Source of the DNA: Zygnema cylindricum
Taxonomy: Eukaryota; Streptophyta; Zygnematophyceae; Zygnematales; Zygnemataceae
Length of the DNA stretch: 36,308 nucleotides
Assembly: GCA_037447655.1 (NCBI GenBank)
Contig: JBBHKE010000854.1
Location: 1 to 36,308, forward strand
Direction: 5' to 3'
The notes below the pieces were generated by a model that had not been told where the DNA came from, did not search any database, and saw only the letters and a program-made list of their open reading frames with translations. Shown here in pieces: positions 10,194 to 17,597 of this stretch; the first letter of the stretch is position 1, and the number at the start of each line of letters is the position of its first letter. The position numbers and the translations under genes are program-made.

Positions 10194-11775
10194 ATTTTCA
10201 CCTTTATTCCTTCTCATGGTGTATATAATTTTTGTCTTTTCATATTTATTTTTGCTGGTACATATGTTGGTTAGCATGACTCTGCTGGTTGTGATGCATG
10301 TTCGCTTGCTTGCCTCTCATGCACGACAAGGGGGGGGGGGTACTTTCATAAAGAGATTCAGGTCATCTGTTCAGGTCGAGTTATGGGAGGAGGAGAAATT
10401 TAGGATAAGGATCTTTCAGGTGTCAGTCCGGAAGAGCGGGAGAGGCAAGAAGCCGTGGCACACGAGGAAGAGTCACAGGTGCCGGAGGAAGCTGTCCCCA
10501 TGGCCTCAACTTTAAACATAGAGCAATTTCTCAAGGGAATGATGCCTAAGGTTGTTACAGTTGAGACTCTTCCAAAAAAGCCAAAGAGGCAACCCTCTCG
10601 TTCACCTCCACCTATTTTTCTCTTCACAACTTTCCTACGTGGTTCGAGGTTGCTACGGTTTGGGTCGCGGAGAAGATTGAGAAACTGACGTTATCTCCGA
10701 CCTACCGTAGGAAGGATTTGGCCCATAAGGAAGTGGTCCCTGGTCACCTTCCCCAAATAGGGCGCTATAGGAGATTTAAGGCTCCGATGGTTGAGATGTA
10801 CATGGATCTTGAGATATTGGCAAATCTTATCCGGCCAGGTCTTAATGAAATCTTAGACCTTCACAATCTCCAAGAGTTGAAGGTTAAGGAGTTAGTGCAG
10901 CGGGTGGCCAAAATTGACCGAGCAGGATTGTACGTCCAGTGGGAGGTGTAGTGCTAATACTGTATTCGAGAGCGGCTCTTCCTCCTCAGTCCGGGAGCAA
11001 CAACGGATGCCATGTACTTCACACCAGCAGCTCGCCAAATCTTGAACACTACAACTAGTTGACCTTTTAGGGGCAGGGCGACCTCTCAGGCCCGTGCAGG
11101 GGAAGGAACCAACAAGCGGGGGTTACCACAACCCAAGAGAGTCCACCAATTTAACCATCAAGACAACAAGGGCAGGTTTGCTCCCTGACCCAAGGGGAAG
11201 TCGTTCTTCCCTTCCGCCTCAGTCTCTCCAAGCTCCTTGTCCCCATCAGCATCGATAGTTTGACCCTCTGAAGGGTTTTGGCGTTCGAGACCCACTGACC
11301 CCGAGGTAATGGGTATAGGGATTGTTGATCTCTCGGGTGTGGTGAGCAACACTGAGAAACTGAATGATATCGTGAGGTTGCAGAGTCAGGCTACGCCGGG
11401 TGCCGGGCGCTTCACCATAAACTGGGAGACGCTTGATGAGGAAAGGAAGAAAGCACTAGAATAGGAAGTGTTCCTCATTCGAGAGGCTAGACGAAGATCA
11501 GGAGGGATCCTTAGTGGACAGGTAGCTCCTCCTTCTAGAACAAGTCCCTCTGCTGGAGGACCACCTCACGGCTAGTTAACTCCTTCGCGAAGCAAGCTAC
11601 AGGGACTTCTCCGGGACCTAGACCAAGATCTCCTCTTGAGCGGGAATGGGAGGAAACAACAAGGCCTAAAGCAGAGGGGTTGGGTGATAATCTACCAAGT
11701 TACTCGGTAGCCGCTTCCATTGAGCGTCCAACCTTTATCTCGGTGGCAAGATCTTCCATTGTGGAGGTCGTGGTG
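10194..11775 (+). other. unrecognised decayed plus-strand sequence
   Basis: No recognised gene. A second G11 tract lies at 10330-10340. Broken plus-strand frames (about 10400-10690, 10718-10951 and 11310-11775) have protein-like composition, e.g. MASTLNIEQFLKGMMPKV, GRYRRFKAPMVEMYMDLEI and a helical EERKKALE stretch, but no diagnostic motif. The most economical reading is an eroded retrotransposon gag or leader region downstream of the PHD-gypsy fragment. It is interrupted at 11775 by solo LTR C and probably resumes at 15751. Confidence 0.35.
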
Positions 11776-12689
11776 TGTAGAAATTAATGGTTTTTTTAGT
11801 ATTTTCTAGGTCTAAAATGAAAGACAGAGAAGAAGTTCAGACAATCAGGTTCTAACTCCTCTCTTCAGCTCCCACACTTGTCGCAATCACTGAAAGTTGA
11901 AAAAGAAGCTAGAGCCATGGCTGCCTATGCTGCTTAAGAGATAAAGAGACAGGTGGTAGATTTTGGTAGATTTACCAAAATATACTTGACTGACCCAAGA
12001 TTTGATCTTGGTACCTACCGTCCGGCAAGTCTGATATAGATAGTAGCTTTATCCTATAGACTAGGATCGGTGTTGAGGTATATACCAGATTTATCATATA
12101 GACTAGGATCGGTGTTGAGGTATATACAGTTGGACAGATACAAAAATTGTAAAACGTGAACAAATCCATTTAACTGAAACTATAGAAGTCGCGCATGGAT
12201 ACATGTTTGTAAAGTACGAAATACGCTATGGTTCCGAAACGAATACTGCGCATTTTGTTTCGACAGCGAAACAAATATTGCGGATCGATTTATGATGGCT
12301 ACGATTAAAACCCGGTTTTGATCGGACGGCAGCAAAAGATGCCGAGATCGCGAAATAGGATTTTGGCGGTTTTCGGTCACCGCCACATCGATTGACACGT
12401 GGCACGACTACATTGGATAACGACATCTTCGATGATTACGTGAGCGAATTCAAATATGACATGTGTTGACTGGTTAGCTATGTTGTACAATTGCTGTACA
12501 GAAAGTACACCGACACGTGTACCTCTCTGTAAGACAGAGTATTTTGATTGGTGCCATACTTTAGAAGATAGAGTTTTAGAGAGAGATTGGACCTAGGAAA
12601 GTTTGGTAGATAGGACCTTCTCTTTAGAGAGCCTCTGTACAAAAGGTCAACTTTGACCCTCAATAACTTACTGTTGTTTTTGAAAAGTT

Positions 12690-12745
12690 AGTTTCGTGCG
12701 AACACGGCGTTTCGTGCGTACGCGATGTTTCGTGCGTACGCATTT
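12690..12745. repeat. short repeats GTTTCGTGCGTACGC
   Basis: Three close copies of a 15-base word (GTTTCGTGCG-ACGCG type) occur near the left end of solo LTR G. They may be subterminal transcription-factor sites; no more can be said. Confidence 0.6.
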
Positions 12746-13083
12746 ACGTGATATACTGTGGAGGTTCGAAAGGATTTGCGGATTGGGGGAATTAAATGTA
12801 CGAGTAAAATTAATGGAGTAATTGAGTGGCGCAAAATGTGAGAGGAAATGGACGACGGATCGCGAAGCGATCCGACGTGAGATAATCGACGAAGATAAAG
12901 TGGTACGTCGCACGTAAAGTATATAATGCGACACGTGGGATATATAAAAAGGACGCCGCCGGTACATAGAATCTTTTTGGGGACAGGTGTACTTATTTTT
13001 GGCAGGCGCATTTATGACGAAGTACGTGATTTCGGTACGGACAGGATTTGGATCGTACGAATTGATTTCGGCAAGTTGGTCAT

Positions 13084-13560
13084 GGTACACGTGGAGGGCG
13101 AACGGCGTCTGCTGATAATTTTAAGAGACCACATTGTTTTTTATGACACATTATCTAGTGGACCGTACATATGCAATGTCGGTTCACTACGTGGATCTAT
13201 CTACAAGTGACTAGTGGTGACGTGAAATCGCGTCAATCACACGATATTTATTTTTGGACGTTCCGGATTGTTTGACAAAATTTGAGGAGTTTCGTTGAGT
13301 GACTCAGCATGAGTCAGCATAAGATTTTGTAAGATTTTGTGTACCTGTAAATTTTTGGAAGGTACGGTTTAATTTCGACAAGTGATTCGTGGTACACGTG
13401 GAGGGCGGACGACGTCCGCCGATACTTTCAAAGGATCTCATTATCTTTAATGACGTATTATTAGGTGGACCGTACATATGCCATGTCGGTTCACTACGTG
13501 GATTTATCTACGAGTGACTAAGCGAGTTGTCGCTTATGACGCGTATTTTGCGGACGTGTC
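13084..13560. repeat. direct duplication, period about 307 bp, inside solo LTR G
   Basis: A block beginning GGTACACGTGGAGGGCG at 13084 recurs at 13391. Both copies run through GGACCGTACATATGC and GTCGGTTCACTACGTGGAT to GAGTGACTA/AAGTGACTA (about 13215 and 13520). They differ at perhaps one base in six, so the duplication is old, predating or accompanying the evolution of this LTR family. Confidence 0.8.
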
Positions 13561-14076
13561 GGTATAAATATTTGATACAACATTATTTTGTCTTATGTGT
13601 ATTATTAATTTAGTATTGATTATGACATTTTTTATTTAAGTGATCAATTAGGGTTTTCGATAGTTTAATTTGTGTGTGTACGATGTTGAACTTGTAGACA
13701 AGTGTACGCTTACGATTGTTTGACTTTCAGGTGTACGCTTAAGATTAATTTATTCTTAGTGATGGTCTATTATGGTAAATAGGACTTGGTGACAGTTACG
13801 TAATGTATGTTGGTTATTTTGACACTTAGTGATTCATTGACAGCTCACAAGTGTATATATAGGAATGAGCTTTGTTAGGAATTAATAATCAATGCTGGTT
13901 AGTAAAGTGGGGACCAAAGATGTAGTGTTTTAGGGTTGTCGATTAGGTCAGGCACTTTGAATGATATAATGATTATACTTTGATTATACTCTTGTTTATG
14001 TGTGATACATTTGTTTTTATTATTTGTTTATGTTATTTTATATATGTTTGATATGCATTGTTTATGCATTTGTCCT

Positions 14077-14170
14077 AGGGTTTGTTTATGTCGATTATTC
14101 CATCAAACCTTAGATGTTGTCATAGGGTTTATTTATGTTGATTATTCCATGAAACCCTAAATGTTGTTGT
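14077..14170. repeat. 47-bp tandem duplication
   Basis: Units 14077-14123 and 14124-14170, each AGGGTTT-TTTATGT-GATTATTCCAT-AAACC. The second unit is bounded by AGGGTTT and AAACCCT, forming a weak palindrome. Confidence 0.8.
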
Positions 14171-14435
14171 ATGTTAAATGGAGGATGCATCTCAAATGAT
14201 TGTTCGTCGACCTATTTTTGCTTAGTTTTTGCATGATAGTTTGTTGATATTTGAGTATTTTATAGGTCTGTATTAGGATAGAAAAAGAGCTGAGGCGGTC
14301 TGCCTCTAACTCCCTTTTCCAAGCTCCCATACTTGTTGTAGTCACTGAAGGCTGGATAGGGAGCTAGAGCCATGGCTGCCTAGGCTCTCTAGAGAAGACA
14401 GGGGGTAAATTAGGTAGACTTACCAAAAGTTAGTT

Positions 14436-14525
14436 GACGGACCCAGGAATTGATCCTGGTACCTACCGTCCGTCAAACCGCACTAGCCGTTAGCTCTAGC
14501 CGTTATGTCTAGAATAGATATTACG
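14436..14525 (-). other. tRNA-like module in solo LTR D
   Basis: On the minus strand the right half folds as a 7-bp outer stem GACGGAC/GTCCGTC (14468-14474 with 14436-14442), an 8-base bulge, then a 5-bp stem CCAGG/CCTGG closing a 7-base loop (14443-14459). That is the geometry of a tRNA acceptor strand stacked on a T arm. Upstream AACGGCTAGAGCTAACGG resembles an A box. The D and anticodon arms of a real tRNA are not evident. Confidence 0.6.
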
Positions 14526-14651
14526 ATATATAGGGTTTGACAAATATATAAATCGTTAAATGTAGATTAATCCGTTTAACGGCTAAATAGATACTTATTA
14601 CATAGATACAGTTTAATTTAGTACGAAGTACGGAATGGGGGGGCAGAACGG

Positions 14652-14744
14652 ATACCGCGCATTTGTTTCGATAGCGAAACAAATACCGCACATTTGTTTC
14701 GACAGCGAAACAAATACCGCGCATTTGTTTCGATAGCGAAACAA
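14652..14744. repeat. three 31-bp palindromic tandem repeats in LTR D
   Basis: Units at 14652, 14683 and 14714, each containing ATTTGTTTCG-4 bases-CGAAACAAAT, a near-perfect 10-bp inverted repeat with ACCGCGC spacers. Related LTRs have a single copy in the same place (about 24050-24090 in LTR D2, 12238-12285 in LTR C), so this one is amplified. Its conserved position upstream of the TATA box suggests a regulator-binding palindrome. Confidence 0.9.
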
Positions 14745-14966
14745 ATACCGCGCGTCGAATTTCAGCGGCTAGGATTATAGCCGGTTTTGATCGGACGGCC
14801 ACGATAAGCGCCGCGATCACGGAAAAGGTAATTTTGGCGTTTTACGGTCTTTGTCACGTCAGGTGACACGTGGCGTGATAACATTGGACTACGGGAATTC
14901 CGAAGATTACAGGAACTAATCCTGATTTGACACGTGTCGACATTTTGGCCATGTCGTACAATGGCC

Positions 14967-15003
14967 GTACAGAAAGTACACCGGCACCTGTACTTTTCTG
15001 TAC
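14967..15003. other. GTAC-rich hairpin upstream of the LTR promoter
   Basis: GTACAGAAAGTACA (14967-14980) faces TGTACTTTTCTGTAC (14989-15003) across a short CCGGCACC loop, a stem of about 14 bp with one bulge. The same structure recurs in the other copia LTRs of the window although its A/T spacers vary, about 110 bp upstream of the TATA box here. Confidence 0.75.
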
Positions 15004-15110
15004 GACACAGTAATTTGATTGGTGCCGTACTTCAGTAGATAGAGTTTTAGAGAGGGTTTAGGACTTAGAAAATTTTGGGTAGGCAGCTGCCTCTCCCAGA
15101 GAGCACCCTG

Positions 15111-15117
15111 TATAAAT
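15111..15117 (+). promoter_or_regulatory. LTR TATA box (solo LTR D)
   Basis: TATAAAT in the context CACCCTGTATAAATGGC, just after a CTCTCCCAGAGAG pair of words. It is present on the opposite strand in LTR D2 (23696-23702). It would set the transcript start about 30 bases downstream. Confidence 0.65.
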
Positions 15118-15750
15118 GGCAAACTTTGGCCAGCCATAACTATCAATTTACTTGACCATTTTCAGTGATTCTTTTTGCTGCGGACTCAGGGGAGTCTAGG
15201 CTACACAGGGGTGTAGTCGGTCAGAGTTTTTGTCTGCCAGGGTGGCTGCATTTCTAAGGGAAGTCAAAGTGGGTGAATGTGTCCAAATCTCATATTCTAA
15301 CTTTGCATTCTGTGGTGGAACTGAGCACACAGAAAGTGTTATTTCATAGGGGTGAATCTATATTGGGGTTTTGACTGTCAAGGGGTCGGTCACTTGGGTT
15401 TATATTAAATTGGAGTCGGCACTATCTAGATTAGCTTCTTTTGGATCTGCATACTCTGAGGGCCAATGGAGGTCTCAGGGCCAATGGAGGTCTCAGAGTT
15501 TCATAGTTTGGGTGGCTTCTGCGGTCTATTATAGTCCAAAGAACAACACTTACTGCCCTGGGGAGCAAATTCAGAGATTCTTTTTGCTATCGACTCAAGG
15601 GAGTCTTGCCTTCATAAAAGTGGAAGTGGTAAGAGTTTTTGTCTGCCAGGGTGGCAGTTATTTTTTTTGAAACACAAAAGGGTCAAGGTTATCTTTGAGG
15701 CTTCGTGTGGGCTGCTTACAATGAGGGCTAATGGAGGTCTAAGAGTTGCA

Positions 15751-16381
15751 TGATGGAACTACAACCTGACCGGAGACTACATATTTCCCTCGGATTGTCC
15801 TCTCCTCCACCATCACCACCTCACGCCTCCTCTCATTCGCCATCCTTTTCTCCAGCTGCAGCAGTTCGTGGGTCACCGGGCCCGCCTTTCTTAGCCTACA
15901 AATACAATGTCCCCGCCTACTCACCTCCTCACAAGCACTCCCCATCATTTGGATTAGGAACTCCACCTCGCGAGACATCGTGGAGGCGAACTAGGAAACA
16001 AACACCTTTACCTTTGAGCCCCCATCCATCTTCGTCTCGTCCACCATCCATTTCCTAAAGACCTCCCTTAAACCGACCTCGTCTCCACATTCCATGGGTG
16101 GAGACCGTTCTCACGGGGGAACAAGTGTCTCCTGGTCATAGAGAAGCAGAATATCAAGCACCTGTTTTAGCAGTACCACCCTTCTCAGTAGGGGAGGGGG
16201 GATCCCAACAATTACAATCACCTTTCCTATTGGAGGAGGAAGCGGTTTGAATTTGGAAGGTGGAGATCCAAGAGTCACCACACGTGCTGAATTCGTTAGT
16301 CCCACCAGGCCGCATTCTCCACAGTTCACCAATCTTGCCGAAGAGGAAAAGGGAATGGGAGGCATCCGGATCTTCATAGGG
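15751..16381. other. unrecognised sequence right of solo LTR C
   Basis: Probably the continuation of the host sequence that ends at 11775. A plus-strand frame at 15750-16058 is Pro/Ser-rich and low complexity, and a later piece reads FVSPTRPHSPQFTNLAEEE. Composition suggests an eroded disordered protein region, but no motif identifies it. Copia sequence starts at about 16382. Confidence 0.35.
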
Positions 16382-16543
16382 GATTATCACAAAAAAAGTA
16401 ATGCACACCACTCTTAAGGTGACCAAGCTCACCAAGCAAAGACTTGACCCACATCATCTATTTTACAATAGAGGAAGAAGCCATATACTCAGCCTCCATG
16501 GTGGACTGAGCAATAACCTTTTGCTGTTTGCTAGTCCAACAAC
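16382..16543 (-). pseudogene. copia RNase H remnant, left part (copy E)
   Basis: This matches the last part of the RNase H region of the intact polyprotein (about 17829-17980) at roughly 90% identity, with a stop-bearing frame. It ends exactly at the complete element's insertion site, ending ACAAC, and continues at 22978 on the other side. It is therefore the target into which the complete element jumped, itself a piece of the same copia family. Confidence 0.9.
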
Positions 16544-17584
16544 TGTAACTCTGAGACCTCCATAAGTCCTCAGAGTGGACAGCTTCCAAGAAGCCTCTAG
16601 GATAATCCTGACCCCTTTGTGTTTAAGCAAAAATAACTGCCACCCTGGTAGACAAAAACCCTGACAACCTGCACCCCTGTGAAGGCAAGACTCCCCTGAG
16701 TCAGTAGCAAAAAGAATCTCTGAATTTTCTCCCCTGAGCAGTAAGTTATGGAGGGTCAAAGTTGACCTTTTGTACAGAAGCTCTCTGGGAGAGAGGGTCC
16801 TATCTTCTAATTTTTCTAAGTCCTATCTCTCTCACAGACTCTATCTACTGATGTACGATACCAATCAGAATTGAGTTCCGTACGCAAAAGTACAGCCGCC
16901 GGTGTACTTTCAGTACGGACATTGTACGACATGGCCTAAATGTCGACACATGTCAAATCCGGATTCGGTGCCATAATCTCCGGAGATTCTACAATCCAAC
17001 GGAATTTCGCCACGCGTCATCCGATGTGGCGATGGCCACAAACCGCCGAAATCTTCCTCCGCGATCTCGGCGCTAATTCCGGCCGTCCGATTAAATTCAG
17101 ATTTAATCGTAGCCGTAATAAATACATGCGGGGTATTTATTTCACTTCCGAAACAAATGCGCGGTATTGATTCGTAATCCGTACCGTCATCCGTACCGGA
17201 TCTATGTATCCCGTAATCCGTAACAGTTAAATGAATTTATCGTACGTATACATCTTTAAATAATTATCAAACTATATAGTACGTAACACTATAGCTAGAC
17301 CTAACGGCTAAGGCTACCGGCTATTTCCTATCTGCCGGCCGGTAGGTACAGGGATCAAATCCTGCCGCCGGCGCTTAACTTTTAATTAAATAAATAAACC
17401 CTTATATTAAATTCCCGTAAACTTCAGGATAGCCAAGGTAGCCATGGCTCTAGCTTCCTCTCCAACTTCTCAGTGACTGCGACAAGTTTGAGAGTTGGAG
17501 AGAGAAGTTAGAGATAGACTGCCTCGGCTTCTTTCTATTTCTATTTAGACCTAGAAAATACTAATAAATCCATTATTTTCTACA
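16544..17584 (-). repeat. 3' LTR of the complete copia element
   Basis: 1041 bp, TGTAACTCTG...TTTCTACA on the plus strand. It holds the GTAC-rich block (16881-16935), TTTCACTTCCGAAACAAATG palindrome remnant (17140-17160), tRNA-like module (17285-17375, with CAGGGATCAAATCCTG at 17349-17364) and CCATGGCT block (17440). A plus-strand frame of 76 codons inside it is identical in both LTRs because the LTRs are; it has no protein features. Confidence 0.96.
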
Positions 17585-17597
17585 CTCCCCTTATTTT
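17585..17597 (-). other. polypurine tract of the complete element
   Basis: On the minus strand AAAATAAGGGGAG, directly between the TAG stop (17598-17600) and the LTR start TGTAGAAA. It primes plus-strand DNA synthesis. Copy B has the equivalent AAAATAAAGGGAG at 4810-4822. Confidence 0.9.

Larger units (their letters stand above)
14242..15503 (+). mobile_element. solo copia LTR D
   Basis: A 1262-bp LTR in plus orientation, TGTTGATATTTG...GAGTTTCA, flanked by a perfect 5-bp duplication TAGTT (14237-14241, 15504-15508). No internal sequence is attached, so it is a solo LTR. It shows the whole LTR architecture: tRNA-like module (14436-14525, antisense), three 31-bp palindromic repeats (14652-14744), GTAC hairpin (14967-15003), TATA box (15111-15117), then a leader with the TTTTTGCTGCGGACTCAGG and GTCTGCCAGGGTGGC blocks. 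The last 18 bases before the end (AGGGCCAATGGAGGTCTC) are duplicated in tandem. Confidence 0.93.
12672..15548. mobile_element. solo LTR G of an unplaced family, interrupted by solo LTR D
   Basis: Inserted in LTR C. The termini TGTTGTT (12672) and AACAACA (ending 15548) are a perfect 7-bp inverted pair, flanked by the 5-bp duplication CTTAC (12667-12671 and 15549-15553). Removing it restores LTR C exactly. Without the nested LTR D it is about 1610 bp. It has a TATA-like GATATATAAAAAGG at about 12939-12952, in line with a plus-strand promoter. There is no coding domain. It shares no sequence with the other LTRs, so its autonomous family is not represented here. Confidence 0.75.
11776..15750 (+). 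mobile_element. solo copia LTR C, interrupted by solo LTR G
   Basis: This LTR is in plus orientation, starting TGTAGAAATTAATGG and ending GAGTTGCA. It is homologous to the LTRs of the complete element (TGTAGAAAATAATGG...GAGTTACA). Its two parts, 11776-12671 and 15549-15750, add up to about 1098 bp and are separated by another insertion. Flanking 5-mers are TGGTG (11771-11775) and TGATG (15751-15755), a target-site duplication with one mutation. No internal retrotransposon sequence is attached, so it is a solo LTR left by LTR-LTR recombination. It contains a T-arm-like hairpin at 11995-12011 with stem CCAAG/CTTGG. Confidence 0.85.

Noticed and set aside
12926-13210. 94-codon plus-strand ORF in solo LTR G
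   Set aside because: Spans part of a non-coding direct duplication; the second duplicate copy does not keep the frame.
14242-15503. CRISPR-like array for the 31-bp repeats
   Set aside because: Only three units without unique spacers, inside a plant LTR with a target duplication.
12666-15555. DNA transposon (hAT-like) with an 8-bp duplication ACTTACTG
   Set aside because: The 8-bp reading leaves misaligned ends. Shifting by one or two bases gives TGTTGTT/AACAACA termini with a clean 5-bp duplication CTTAC, the signature of a solo LTR.
15750-16058. Pro/Ser-rich 102-codon ORF as a host gene
   Set aside because: Low-complexity composition, starts at the edge of a solo LTR, no recognisable domain or gene structure.
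16940-17170. 76-codon plus-strand ORF, repeated identically at 22333-22563
   Set aside because: It lies inside the two LTRs of one element and is identical only because the LTRs are; no protein motif.
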